Positions 41,501-49,256 of a stretch of 64,000 nucleotides of DNA are shown piece by piece; the first letter of the stretch is position 1; every line of letters starts with the position of its first letter. A program made the translations under genes and the position numbers. Origin of the DNA: Tersicoccus mangrovi (GTDB lineage Bacteria; Actinomycetota; Actinomycetes; Actinomycetales; Micrococcaceae); the NCBI RefSeq assembly GCF_036881825.1, contig NZ_JBAJMW010000003.1:124001-188000 (forward strand), written 5' to 3'. The notes under the pieces were generated by a model. The model had not been told where the DNA came from, ran no database searches, and saw only the letters and a program-made list of their open reading frames with translations.

Positions 41501-42324
41501 ACCGCGCCGACGGCTCGAACCGCGAGAGCGCCGGTCGCCCGACCGCTCAGTCACCGGCCACCGCGGTGTCCGCCTTCCCGTGGGACGACGAACCGCCCCT
41601 GCCGGACGAGCCCGATCTCGACGAGCCACCGTTCCCCGACGACGAGTACGTCGGGGCAGGCCGGCACGCGCCGGGTCGTCAAGCCTCGATGCCGGCCGGC
41701 GACCAGCAGCCAGCGCGTCCCCGGGCGGCGCGCCCAGCTCAGAGCAGTCTGGCCGCAGGCAGTCCGGCGGGGGAGGCACCGGCACGTCCGGCCCCGGGTG
41801 CGTCTCGCGGTGCCGACGCACCGGCTCGCCCCGCACCCGGCGCAGCCGGAACCCCCGCCCGTCCCGCACCTGCAGGGCTCCGCGACGGCGACGCTCCCGC
41901 GCGCCCCGCCCCGGGTGCATCCCGGGGAACCGACGCTCCCGCGCGCCCGGCCCCGGGCTCGACGAATCAGGCCGACGCTCCGGCGCGCCCGGCGCCCGGC
42001 GCGTCGGCGGACGCTCCTGCGCGGCCTGCCCCGGGTATCGTCACCGAGACCGAGGGCCGCCCCGCGCCGGGGACCAACGGCCGTCGGCCGGCCGCCGTCG
42101 ATGCCGCCCCGGCCTCCGACGGCACGGAACCTCCGGCCGCCGAACCGTCGGCCGCGGCACCGAGTCCCACGCCGGCGGCACCCGCCACGGTCCCGACGCC
42201 GATGGAGGACATCCCGAGCGAGGACGACCTCGTGCTCGAGGACTCGGGCCGCGCCGGCCGGGCTGCGGCCGAGCGGGTGCTCGGCGCGCAGCTCATCGAC
42301 GAACGCGAACTGCTGCGCGACTGA
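38512..42324 (+). CDS. dnaX: DNA polymerase III subunits gamma/tau with a very long repeat-rich tail
   Basis: DnaX is the clamp-loader ATPase. Residues 1-370 form the AAA+ core: Walker A GPRGCGKTT (44-52), zinc site C63-C72-C75-C78, IIDEAHMVT, ATTEPDKVIGTIRSR and the collar domain. From about 390 to 1271 the sequence is mostly low complexity (Ala, Pro, Ser, Asp). A folded tau-like island lies at about 635-710 (VRRAWPEVLEALGRTRKVAWILVS). The tail carries an AQSG-type repeat and seven APARPAPG units. A helix at the C-terminus (AAERVLGAQLIDERELL) is conserved. The 1271-residue length is unusually large for DnaX. GTG 38512 gives the usual start, MSTALYRRYRP. Confidence 0.95.
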   Translation: MSTALYRRYRPETFADVIGQEHVTEPLMTALRKNRVNHAYLFSGPRGCGKTTSARILARCLNCAQGPTDTPCGVCDSCVELARDGSGSLDVIEIDAASHGGVDDARDLRERATFAPVRDRYKVFIIDEAHMVTSAGFNALLKIVEEPPEHILFIFATTEPDKVIGTIRSRTHHYPFRLVPPEPLLAYLERLCAEENVPVAPGVLSLVIRAGGGSVRDTLSVLDQLMAGAGDEGLSYEMAIDLLGYTHASLLDDVVDSLSAGDASTVFGAVDRVIQTGHDPRRFVEDLLERFRDLIIVGAMEESARHVLRAVPEDAIARMQNQARQLGRAELSRAADITNAALTEMTGATSPRLHLELLCARLLLPGADAGERGVAARVDRIERRLNYAAPDAGRGPASAISGAVEHGVEHVGLTPAAGAPTAAATDGALTDASRGDGARADRSDRPQADDAGDRPARGPSPVAARPIPATDGAARPTPARPAPARPAPASTDESAAVSAPEPARPAPSRPSLANPPTPDVAGDGAAEAPARVDEETAGDAAVTENVSDAVDGTDRTAPGDPTEDRDVPTDHDESPVAAAPVDPEDLPEPPPSRQPGGNAAAEDDEPGDAVAPSSDAEPTPTPAPSDGGSSDVDMVRRAWPEVLEALGRTRKVAWILVSQNGTVRALRENTLYLEFPTPGIAEQFGRHEEHLREALGSVLGLQARIVAVHPGSAPPSEASRAGADSAAGGSRPKAPAESAGRPTRPADPGRAGSGGAAPASPSTARDGGSATAAAPPDRAQSDRAQSGAAQSGASHDDGSQSGRAQSGAAQFDRAQSGAAQSDRVQSGNAASDGTPAGTAGANPRERVWSPSGPTPAPAPGAPRDASSSAQPTPRSSESAPAQSGAPEAAPSTSSPSRPADATSISTSTLTSTGSTSEQPSSPQHDSTQTGPTPSDSTQPDSKPSPATGPSTAATSSSDSGPSSSGTGTGRADAPDEPADRSRGKASTESAAEREATDRADGSNRESAGRPTAQSPATAVSAFPWDDEPPLPDEPDLDEPPFPDDEYVGAGRHAPGRQASMPAGDQQPARPRAARPAQSSLAAGSPAGEAPARPAPGASRGADAPARPAPGAAGTPARPAPAGLRDGDAPARPAPGASRGTDAPARPAPGSTNQADAPARPAPGASADAPARPAPGIVTETEGRPAPGTNGRRPAAVDAAPASDGTEPPAAEPSAAAPSPTPAAPATVPTPMEDIPSEDDLVLEDSGRAGRAAAERVLGAQLIDERELLRD
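40840..40992 (+). repeat. Degenerate AQSG-encoding repeat in dnaX
   Basis: Variants of GATCGAGCACAGTCCGGAGC recur about eight times and encode runs such as DRAQSGAAQSG. The copies differ mainly at third positions, which suggests an older expansion. Confidence 0.8.
41775..42036 (+). repeat. APARPAPG repeat in dnaX
   Basis: Seven copies of APARPAPG (one as TPARPAP) are spaced by 3-7 variable residues such as ASRGTD, STNQAD and ASAD. Confidence 0.85.
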
Positions 42325-42432
42325 CGGCAGCACCGCAGCGCACGGTCCACGGTGAAGGACCACCAGCACAGACCACCACCCGGCGCGATCCACCCACCGG
42401 CCGGTCGCACCGGTCCCGCACGACCCGAAGGA

Positions 42433-42444
42433 TAAGGTGACAGC
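42433..42444 (+). promoter_or_regulatory. Leaderless-type promoter of recR
   Basis: TAAGGT (42433-42438) plus 6 nt precede the GTG at 42445. Confidence 0.55.
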
Positions 42445-43038
42445 GTGTACGAAGGAGCCGTCCAGGAGCTGATCGACGAGCTCGGACGCCTTCCCGGGAT
42501 AGGCCCCAAGTCGGCCCAGCGCATCGCCTTCCACATCCTCGAGGCGGACACCGCGGACATGCGCCGGCTCGCCACCGCCATCACCGACGTCAAGGAACGC
42601 GTCAAGTTCTGCTCGATCTGCGGCAACGTCTCCGAGTCCGAGACCTGCTCCATCTGCCGTGACCCGCGCCGCGACCCCAGCGCCATCTGCGTCGTCGAGG
42701 AGTCCAAGGACGTCATGGCGATCGAGCGCACCCGCGCCTTCCGCGGCCGGTACCACGTCCTCGGGGGCGCCATCAACCCGATCGGCGGCGTCGGCCCCGA
42801 GCAGCTGCGCATCCGCGAACTGCTCAACCGGCTCTCGGACGACACGATCACCGAGGTCATCATCGCGACCGACCCGAACCTCGAGGGCGAGGCCACCGCC
42901 ACGTACCTCGGCCGCATGCTCGCCACCCTGGGCATCCGCGTCACCCGGCTCGCTTCCGGCCTGCCCGTCGGCGGCGACCTCGAGTACGCCGACGAGGTCA
43001 CCCTGGGCCGCGCCTTCGAGGGCCGCCGCACCCTCTGA
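42445..43038 (+). CDS. recR: Recombination mediator RecR
   Basis: RecR works with RecO/RecF to load RecA at gaps. The 197-residue protein has the helix-hairpin-helix LGRLPGIGPKSAQRIAFHIL and a zinc finger C56-C59-C68-C71. The Toprim domain contains CVVEESKDVMAIE, YHVLGGAINPI and ATDPNLEGEATATYL. The order dnaX-recR-lysC is common in actinobacteria. Confidence 0.96.
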   Translation: MYEGAVQELIDELGRLPGIGPKSAQRIAFHILEADTADMRRLATAITDVKERVKFCSICGNVSESETCSICRDPRRDPSAICVVEESKDVMAIERTRAFRGRYHVLGGAINPIGGVGPEQLRIRELLNRLSDDTITEVIIATDPNLEGEATATYLGRMLATLGIRVTRLASGLPVGGDLEYADEVTLGRAFEGRRTL

Positions 43039-43088
43039 GCGCCCGGCCGCACGGCGTCGTCGGCCCACCGGCCACACTGCGGACGCAA

Positions 43089-43119
43089 TTGAGAGCGGCT
43101 CATGCCCGCGGACTACACT
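43089..43119 (+). promoter_or_regulatory. Putative lysC promoter
   Basis: TTGAGA (43089-43094) and TACACT (43114-43119) are 19 bp apart. Transcription would start near 43126 and leave a leader of about 65 nt before the lysC GTG. Confidence 0.45.
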
Positions 43120-43191
43120 TTCCGTGGCGTCCGCGCGCCCGTCGCGTGTGACCCGTCCCGTGTCCGTCAGCCCGGCAGGAGCGCCACACCC

Positions 43192-44475
43192 GTGAGCCTG
43201 ATCGTCCAGAAGTACGGCGGTTCGTCCGTCGCCGACGCCGAGGGCGTCAAGCGCGTCGCCCGCCGGGTCGTGGACACGCAGCGCGCCGGGCACGACGTCG
43301 TCGTCGTCGTGTCCGCGATGGGCGACACCACCGACGAACTGCTGGACCTCGCCGACCAGATCACCACGGCCCCGCCGGCCCGCGAGATGGACATGCTGCT
43401 GACCGCCGGCGAGCGGATCTCCATGGCCCTGCTCGCCATGGCCGTCACCGACCTCGGCGCCAAGGCTCAGTCCTTCACGGGCAGCCAGGCCGGCCTGATC
43501 ACCGACAGCCTGCACGGTCGGGCGCGTCTGGTCGAGGTCGACCCCCACCGGATCCGCACCTCCGTGGACAAGGGCAACGTCGCCATCGTCGCCGGCTTCC
43601 AGGGCATGAGCCGCACCACGATGGACATCACCACGCTCGGTCGCGGCGGCTCGGACACCACCGCCGTCGCCCTGGCCGCCGCCCTGCACGCCGACGTGTG
43701 CGAGATCTACACCGACGTGGACGGCATCTACACCGCGGACCCGCGCATCGTGCCGAACGCGCAGAAGATCGGCCGCATCAGCAGCGAGGAGATGCTCGAG
43801 ATGGCCGCGTCGGGGGCGAAGGTGTTGCACCTGCGCTCCGTCGAGTACGCCCGCCGCTTCGGGCTGCCGCTGCACGTCCGCTCCTCGTTCAGCCACCACG
43901 AGGGCACCTGGGTCATCCCCGACCCCGCCACGGCGCACGACATCAGTGAAGGAATCACCTTGGAACAGCCCATCATCTCCGGCGTCGCGCACGACCGTTC
44001 CGAAGCCAAGCTGACCGTCGTCGGCGTCCCGGACGTGCCCGGCAAGGCCGCCCGCATCTTCGAGGTGATCGCGGCGGCCGCGGTGAACATCGACATGATC
44101 GTCCAGAACGTCTCCACCACGCGCGGTCGCACCGACATCTCCTTCACCCTCGGCATGAGTCAGGGCACGACGGCGGTCGAGGCGCTCGAGGCGGCGCAGG
44201 AGGAGATCGGTTTCGAGTCGCTCTCGTACGACGACTCGATCGGCAAGCTGTCGCTGGTCGGCGCGGCGATGCGCTCCAACCCGGGCGTCTCCAGCCAGTT
44301 CTTCTCCGCCCTCTCGAAGGCCGGCGTCAACATCGGGATGATCTCCACCTCCGAGATCCGCATCTCCGTCACCACGCGCGCCGACTCGCTCGACGACGCG
44401 GTGCGCGCCGTGCACCAGGCGTTCGGGCTGGACGGCGAGACGGAGGCGACGGTCTACGGCGGCACCGGCCGCTGA
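43192..44475 (+). CDS. lysC: Aspartokinase (alpha subunit; beta subunit encoded in frame)
   Basis: LysC phosphorylates aspartate in the first step to lysine, threonine, methionine and diaminopimelate. The 427 residues start MSLIVQKYGGSSVADAEGVK (kinase K-Y-G-G-S). They contain TLGRGGSDTTAVALAAAL and YTDVDGIYTADPRI, then two ACT domains (ISGVAHDRSEAKLTVVGVPD; LSLVGAAMRSNPGVSSQFF) for feedback by lysine/threonine. GTG 43192 has AGGAG about 10 nt upstream. An internal start at 43960 would give the beta subunit. No asd gene follows in the window. Confidence 0.95.
   Translation: MSLIVQKYGGSSVADAEGVKRVARRVVDTQRAGHDVVVVVSAMGDTTDELLDLADQITTAPPAREMDMLLTAGERISMALLAMAVTDLGAKAQSFTGSQAGLITDSLHGRARLVEVDPHRIRTSVDKGNVAIVAGFQGMSRTTMDITTLGRGGSDTTAVALAAALHADVCEIYTDVDGIYTADPRIVPNAQKIGRISSEEMLEMAASGAKVLHLRSVEYARRFGLPLHVRSSFSHHEGTWVIPDPATAHDISEGITLEQPIISGVAHDRSEAKLTVVGVPDVPGKAARIFEVIAAAAVNIDMIVQNVSTTRGRTDISFTLGMSQGTTAVEALEAAQEEIGFESLSYDDSIGKLSLVGAAMRSNPGVSSQFFSALSKAGVNIGMISTSEIRISVTTRADSLDDAVRAVHQAFGLDGETEATVYGGTGR
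43948..43962 (+). promoter_or_regulatory. Internal ribosome binding site and TTG start for the aspartokinase beta subunit
   Basis: GAAGGA (43948-43953) is followed by 6 nt and an in-frame TTG (43960). Translation from here gives 171 residues made only of the two ACT domains. This matches the size of the separately translated beta subunit of Corynebacterium aspartokinase (about 172 residues). Confidence 0.7.
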
Positions 44476-44530
44476 GCCGTCGTCCTCGCTCCGCGGCGCC
44501 CCGCGCCGTGCCGGCACCCGTGAGCCCCTC

Positions 44531-45481
44531 ATGACCGCCCCGTCCCCCGAACGCGCTCGCGCCGGCGTGCCGCTCGTCGTCCTGCCCGCCGCGGACGCGA
44601 CCGACCGCGCGGACCGCCATCTCGCGCACGCCGCCCGGTACACCGAGCCGTTCCGTGCGCGGCGATCGGCCGGGATCAAGCACCCCGTCGAGGACTTCCT
44701 CTTCACCTACTACGCGCTCAGCCCGGGCAGGCTCGAGCGGTGGCACCCCGGGGCCGGGTCCGTGCTCACGGGGCCGGCGGCACTGGAGCGGGCCGTGTGG
44801 AAGGACCACCGGACCCTCGACGCCGCCGAGCGGGAGCGGCTGGGCCTGACACCGGACGAGCCGGCCGTGACCGCCGACGTCGAGGGGTTCCTCGCCCGAC
44901 GGTCCGCCACCGTCGCCTTCGCCGCGCGCCTCCTGGCCTCGACGGCGTCGCGACCCGGCCAGTTCGGGTGCTTCGGCCTGCACGAGTGGGCCATGGTGTA
45001 CCGGCAGGGCGCCGACGACCGCCGGCACGAGCAGCTGCCGCTGCGGCTCGGCGCCGAGGGCACCGACGCCGTCGTCGAGGGCCACCGGCTGCGGTGCACG
45101 CACATCGACGCCTTCCGCTTCTTCACCCCGGAGGCGACCGGCCGCAACGAGCTGACGCCCACGCGGGAGCGGCAACCGGACCTCGAACAGCCCGGCTGCC
45201 TGCACGCGACGATGGACCTCTACAAGTGGGCGTTCTCGCTGCTGCCGCTGATGCCGAGCGAACTCGTGCTCACCGCGCTGGACCTGGCGTCGGACGTGCG
45301 GGAGGTCGACATGCGGGCCTCCCCGTACGATCTCACCGCGCACGGCCTGGCGCCGATCCAGATCGAGACGGCCGCCGGCAAGGCCGAGTACGTGGCCGCG
45401 CAGCGCGGCTTCGCCGACCGGGGCGCGGACCTGCGCCGCCTCCTGTTGGCCGAGCTCGACCGGTGGGCCGGCACGGCCTGA
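44531..45481 (+). CDS. Conserved actinobacterial protein (sometimes labelled 3-methyladenine DNA glycosylase)
   Basis: The 316-residue protein has conserved blocks HPVEDFLFTYYALSPGRLERWHPG, FGCFGLHEWAMVYRQG, LRCTHIDAFRFFTPEA, and LHATMDLYKWAFSLLPLMPSEL. I recognise it as a conserved actinobacterial protein. The glycosylase label in databases is not supported by any helix-hairpin-helix motif I can see. The His/Asp-rich blocks suggest a metal or hydrolase site. It follows lysC by 55 bp and may be cotranscribed. Confidence 0.6.
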   Translation: MTAPSPERARAGVPLVVLPAADATDRADRHLAHAARYTEPFRARRSAGIKHPVEDFLFTYYALSPGRLERWHPGAGSVLTGPAALERAVWKDHRTLDAAERERLGLTPDEPAVTADVEGFLARRSATVAFAARLLASTASRPGQFGCFGLHEWAMVYRQGADDRRHEQLPLRLGAEGTDAVVEGHRLRCTHIDAFRFFTPEATGRNELTPTRERQPDLEQPGCLHATMDLYKWAFSLLPLMPSELVLTALDLASDVREVDMRASPYDLTAHGLAPIQIETAAGKAEYVAAQRGFADRGADLRRLLLAELDRWAGTA

Positions 45482-45502
45482 TCCGGGTCAGGCGGGCTGC
45501 GC

Positions 45503-45721
45503 TCAGACCGGCCGGTCCGTGGCGGACGGCGTCGCGGGGTCCGGCCGGCGCAGCGGGTGCTCGCCGTGCCGTTCCTGGGCCGCCCGCAGCGACTCCTGCA
45601 CCCGGCGGCGGCGCTCGTCCTCGCGCTGGCGTCGCGCCTGGGAGAACAGGATCCCGCCGAGTCCGACGACGACGGCGCCGGCCATGATGAACGGCAACGC
45701 TGACTTCGATTCCTCACCCAT
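45503..45721 (-). CDS. Small membrane protein of unknown function
   Basis: A 72-residue protein with one N-terminal transmembrane helix (LPFIMAGAVVVGLGGILFS) followed by a strongly charged cytoplasmic tail (RRQREDERRRRVQESLRAAQE). The ATG at 45721 is 6 nt after TACGCT (45728-45733), a leaderless arrangement, so I prefer it to the longer frame reaching 45802. Confidence 0.6.
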   Translation of the reverse strand: MGEESKSALPFIMAGAVVVGLGGILFSQARRQREDERRRRVQESLRAAQERHGEHPLRRPDPATPSATDRPV

Positions 45722-45800
45722 GCGATCAGCGTAGTCGCGCACCCCGGCGGTGATCCCGGCAGGATGGGGTGAGAGTGACCGTCCACCGGCGAAAGGCATC

Positions 45801-47408
45801 ATGAGCGCGACCCTCTACACCGCGGCGACCGTGCACACCCTGGCCGGCCCGGCCGCCGCCCCACCCGTCCGCGGCATCCTGGTCCAGGACGAGCGGGTGC
45901 TGGCCACCGGCGACCCCGCGGAGCTAGCGGCCCACGCCCCGGCGGGAACCCGCACCGTCGACCTGGGCGATGCCGTCGTCGTCCCCGGCCTGACGGACGC
46001 CCACGTGCACCTGACGCACCTGGCCGACGAGCTCGCCGGCGTCGACCTGCGCTCGGCCACCTCCGAGGAGGAGTGCCTGCGCCGGGTCGCCGGGCACGTC
46101 GGCACGCTGCCCCCGGGGACCTGGGTGTTCGGCGGATTCTGGAACATCAACGCGTGGGACACGCCGGAGCCACCGCACCGGCGAGGCCTCGACGCCGTGA
46201 CCGGGGACCATCCCGTCGCGCTCGTCAGCTCGGACGCGCACACCATCTGGGCGAACAGCGCCGCCCTCACCGCCCTCGGCATCACCCGTGACACTCCGGA
46301 CCCCGACGGTGGGGAGATCGTGCGCGACGCCGACGGGGAGGCGACCGGGGTGCTGCGCGAGTCGGCGGTCTTCCCCGTGCGCGCCCTGCAGGACGGCCCG
46401 GCCGGCGGCGATCCGGACGACCGCTTCGCGCGGGTGCAGCGGCACCTGCTCGCCCAGGGCCTGACCGGGGTGCACGACGTCGACGGCATGACGGTCCTGT
46501 CCTCGGCGCAGCGGCTGCGGGAGCGCGGCGAGCTCGATCTGCGGCTGGTCAAGCTGCTGCCCGTCGCCGCCCTGGACGAGCACATCGCCGCCGGCCGCCG
46601 CACCGGCGACGGTGACCCATGGATCCGGATCGGCCCGGTGAAGATCTTCGCCGACGGTGCCCTCGGGTCGCACACGTGCCTGATGAGCCACCCGTTCCCG
46701 GCCGGGGACCCGCGCGTCGTCGTCGAGCCGAGCGCCGCGCACGGCGTCGAGGTCACCGGTCCCGCGGCGCTGGACGCGCTGCTGGACCGGCTGATCGACA
46801 ACGGCCTGGCCGCCGCGGTGCACGCGATCGGCGACCGCGCGAACACCCAGGTGCTCGACGCCCTCGCCCGCGCCGCGCACGCGAGCCGCACCGCGGGGCT
46901 GCGGCACCGGATCGAGCACGCCCAGTTCGTCCGGCGCGAGGACCTGCCCCGGCTCGCGCAGCTGGGCATCATCGCGTCGATGCAGCCGCAGCACTACGCC
47001 CCGGACCTGGCCCTGCGCACCCTCGTGCCGGACCCCGCGATCGCCGCGTACGCCTGGCGTTCCGTGCTCGACGCCGGGGCGACACTGGCGTTCGGCTCCG
47101 ACGCCCCGGTGGAACCGCCCCGGCCGCTGCACGGGCTCGCCGCCGCGATCGCGCGCTGGGATCCGGACGGCGCCCCCGGTACGTGGCAGCCGGAGGAGCG
47201 CCTCACGGCCCGGCAGGCCCTCGCCGCCTACACGACAGGGGCGGCGGCGGCCTCCGGGGAGAACACCACCAAGGGAACCCTGGCGCCGGGCATGGTCGCC
47301 GACCTGACGGTGCTCGACGTCGACCCGCTCACCGCCCACCCGGAGGCGATCCGCGACGCCACGGTGCTCGCCACCGTCGTGGGCGGCCGCGTCCGGTACG
47401 AGGCCTGA
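45801..47408 (+). CDS. Amidohydrolase family 3 (YtcJ-like) metal-dependent hydrolase
   Basis: A 535-residue enzyme of the amidohydrolase superfamily. Metal ligands appear in VPGLTDAHVHLTHLA (HxH), VKIFADGALGS, VHAIGDRANTQVLDALA, RIEHAQFVRREDLP and LAFGSDAPVEPP. The final beta-sandwich has GTLAPGMVADLTVLDVDP. The YtcJ/AepA-type group includes N-acyl and formamide hydrolases; the exact substrate is unknown. No signal peptide. The ATG follows GAAAGG. Confidence 0.85.
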   Translation: MSATLYTAATVHTLAGPAAAPPVRGILVQDERVLATGDPAELAAHAPAGTRTVDLGDAVVVPGLTDAHVHLTHLADELAGVDLRSATSEEECLRRVAGHVGTLPPGTWVFGGFWNINAWDTPEPPHRRGLDAVTGDHPVALVSSDAHTIWANSAALTALGITRDTPDPDGGEIVRDADGEATGVLRESAVFPVRALQDGPAGGDPDDRFARVQRHLLAQGLTGVHDVDGMTVLSSAQRLRERGELDLRLVKLLPVAALDEHIAAGRRTGDGDPWIRIGPVKIFADGALGSHTCLMSHPFPAGDPRVVVEPSAAHGVEVTGPAALDALLDRLIDNGLAAAVHAIGDRANTQVLDALARAAHASRTAGLRHRIEHAQFVRREDLPRLAQLGIIASMQPQHYAPDLALRTLVPDPAIAAYAWRSVLDAGATLAFGSDAPVEPPRPLHGLAAAIARWDPDGAPGTWQPEERLTARQALAAYTTGAAAASGENTTKGTLAPGMVADLTVLDVDPLTAHPEAIRDATVLATVVGGRVRYEA

Positions 47409-47414
47409 TCCGGC

Positions 47415-47987
47415 TCAGTCCAGGAGAGCGCCGACGGTGACGTCCAGTCGTGCCCGGAGCTCCCCCTCGAACTCCGGGCGGTAGAGCAGCTGCGCGGCGA
47501 GCCCCTGGGCGAGCGCGAGGATCGACCACGCCGCGATCTCGGGATCGACGTGCAGGGGGATCTCCCCCTCGGCCTGTGCCCGACCGATGAGCGAAGCGAG
47601 GAGCCCGCGCACCTGCGCGTCGCTCTGGGCGATCGCTCCGGCGATCCCCGGATCCGCGAGCGCCTGTTGCGCGAAGGCGTCTCCTCTTCGCTGCGCCGCA
47701 CGGCGCTCGTCATCGAGCGGGAGGATCCCCAGCAGCAGGGAGACGAGCCAGGCCCGCAGGGTCGGCCGTCCGGGTTCCCCGGGGGGCAGCGGGGCGGCGT
47801 TCTCGCGCAGTCGGGCGAAGGACGCCGCGAGCATGCGCTCCTTGGAGGGAAACGCCTTCTGCACCGAGCCGAGCGAACAGGCCGCCTCGGCAGCGACCGA
47901 CCGGAACGAGAGGGCCGGCATGCCGTCCCGTCCGATGATGCGCAGCGCCGCGTCCGCGAGTTCCTGCTGCCGCTCGGTCAGTTCCAC
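47415..47987 (-). CDS. TetR/AcrR-family transcriptional regulator
   Basis: The 190-residue repressor has an N-terminal TetR helix-turn-helix (LADAALRIIGRDGMPALSFRSVAAEAACSLGSVQKAFPSKERML) and a helical ligand/dimerisation domain. GTG 47987 lies 5 nt after the stop of the CPBP gene, so the two are cotranscribed. The tandem operators and promoter at 48782-48828 suggest that it controls its own operon. The ligand is unknown. Confidence 0.85.
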   Translation of the reverse strand: MELTERQQELADAALRIIGRDGMPALSFRSVAAEAACSLGSVQKAFPSKERMLAASFARLRENAAPLPPGEPGRPTLRAWLVSLLLGILPLDDERRAAQRRGDAFAQQALADPGIAGAIAQSDAQVRGLLASLIGRAQAEGEIPLHVDPEIAAWSILALAQGLAAQLLYRPEFEGELRARLDVTVGALLD

Positions 47988-47992
47988 GCCGT

Positions 47993-48766
47993 TCAGGATG
48001 CCACGGACGCGCGGAACAGTCGGCGCCACAGCACCGTCGCGACGGCCAGCATCACGAGGCAGGCGCCCGCGATCCCGGCCAGAGCGACGGCGGTGGTCGC
48101 GTTTCCTCCGACGAAGTTGGCGAAGTCCCACGCCGCGTGCCAGGCGATCACCGGCCATAGACTCGTGGTCAGGATCGCCACCTCGGCGGCGACGACGCCG
48201 AACAGCAGAGCGAACACCACCTGGAGAAGAGCGGCGGGGGCATCCGCACCGCCGGCGAGGTTCGCCAGGTGGAGCACGGCGAAGAGGATCGCACTGGCGA
48301 CGACGGCCAGCCGCATCCCGCCGCGCCGCAGCATCGCGAGGATGATGCCGCGGAACCACACCTCCTCGTTGACCGCGACCGCGCAGACCAGCACCGCGTA
48401 CGCCGCGATCACCGCACCGGCCACGTGGAGGCCCTGCGTGACCACCGCCATCAGAACGGTGGCCACCAGCGGAAGACCCCACCACACGGCTCGTCCGTTC
48501 CGTGGCATCCCGAATCCGGCCACCGGCGAGCTCCGACGCCGTCGCATCACCACCATGCCGATCGCGGCGGACACCGCGGCCCCGGCGGCGACGATCAGGG
48601 CCGCCGTGACGTCGTCGGCATTCAGGATCTGTGCGAACGCGGAGCCCGCGGCCGTCCAGAGCACCGGAATCAGAGCCAGGCCCACGCCCGTCAGAACGGT
48701 GCGTACCCGGGACACGACGGACCGCATCGCGTCCCCGTGCTCCGAGGTGGCCAGAAGAGCGGTCAT
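47993..48766 (-). CDS. CPBP-family intramembrane metalloprotease (Abi/CAAX-like)
   Basis: A 257-residue polytopic membrane protein with the CPBP signature: NEEVWFRGIILAMLRR (EExxxR), FAVLHLANLAG (second motif His) and WPVIAWHAAWDFANF (third motif with His and Asn). CPBP enzymes are glutamic-type intramembrane proteases linked to prenyl-protein processing, bacteriocin immunity or stress signalling. About eight helices are visible. AAAGGAG 7 nt before ATG 48766. First gene of an operon with tetR. Confidence 0.85.
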   Translation of the reverse strand: MTALLATSEHGDAMRSVVSRVRTVLTGVGLALIPVLWTAAGSAFAQILNADDVTAALIVAAGAAVSAAIGMVVMRRRRSSPVAGFGMPRNGRAVWWGLPLVATVLMAVVTQGLHVAGAVIAAYAVLVCAVAVNEEVWFRGIILAMLRRGGMRLAVVASAILFAVLHLANLAGGADAPAALLQVVFALLFGVVAAEVAILTTSLWPVIAWHAAWDFANFVGGNATTAVALAGIAGACLVMLAVATVLWRRLFRASVAS

Positions 48767-48781
48767 GTCGACTCCTTTGTA

Positions 48782-48816
48782 GGATACGCTTGTATTCTTA
48801 GAATACGGTCGTATTC
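48782..48816. promoter_or_regulatory. Tandem TetR operator
   Basis: Two 16-bp near-palindromes, GGATACGCTTGTATTC (48782-48797) and GAATACGGTCGTATTC (48801-48816), are separated by TTA. The second is a perfect GAATACG/CGTATTC palindrome around 2 nt. It overlaps the -10 and spacer of the minus-strand promoter. This is the expected target of the adjacent TetR regulator. Confidence 0.8.
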
Positions 48817-48828
48817 CAGAGGTGTCAA
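48800..48828 (-). promoter_or_regulatory. Sigma-70-type promoter of the CPBP-tetR operon
   Basis: On the minus strand TTGACA (48823-48828) and TATTCT (48800-48805) are exactly 17 bp apart, the closest match to consensus in the window. The second operator covers most of it. Confidence 0.85.
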
Positions 48829-48885
48829 CAGCCGGGCGCGGTATCGCCCCGATCACACGGCGTCCGATGCCTCCCGCTCGGGCGA

Positions 48886-48891
48886 TAGACT
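48886..48891 (+). promoter_or_regulatory. Putative -10 of the purSQL operon
   Basis: TAGACT precedes purS by 95 nt, which gives a leader of about 90 nt. I see no known purine riboswitch in it. Confidence 0.45.
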
Positions 48892-48986
48892 GACCCGGCA
48901 AGCTCGCGGAGCGCCGGTCCGGCGTGAGACGGCACCCTCCAGCGAGCCGAAGTCCGGATTCCCCCTCAGCCGCAGGAGTCGCCCGC

Positions 48987-49256
48987 ATGCAGCGGATCGT
49001 CGTCGAAGTCATGCCCAAGCCCGAGATCCTGGACCCGCAGGGCAAGGCCATCGTGAACGCCCTCCCCCGGATCGGCATCGAGACCTTCAGCGGCGTCCGG
49101 CAGGGCAAGCGGTTCGAGCTGACCGTCGACGGCGAGGTGACGGACGCCGACCTGGCTGCCGCCCGCGAAGCCGCCGAGACGCTCCTCTCCAACCCGGTGA
49201 TCGAGGACGTCGTCTCCGTGTACGCGGTCGACGCCGCCGCGGACGCCACGCGATGA
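48987..49256 (+). CDS. purS: Phosphoribosylformylglycinamidine synthase subunit PurS
   Basis: PurS bridges PurQ and PurL in the FGAM synthase complex of purine synthesis. The 89-residue protein reads MQRIVVEVMPKPEILDPQGK with the conserved F(S)GVRQGKRFEL block. ATG 48987 follows CAGGAG. Its TGA overlaps the purQ ATG. Confidence 0.94.
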   Translation: MQRIVVEVMPKPEILDPQGKAIVNALPRIGIETFSGVRQGKRFELTVDGEVTDADLAAAREAAETLLSNPVIEDVVSVYAVDAAADATR

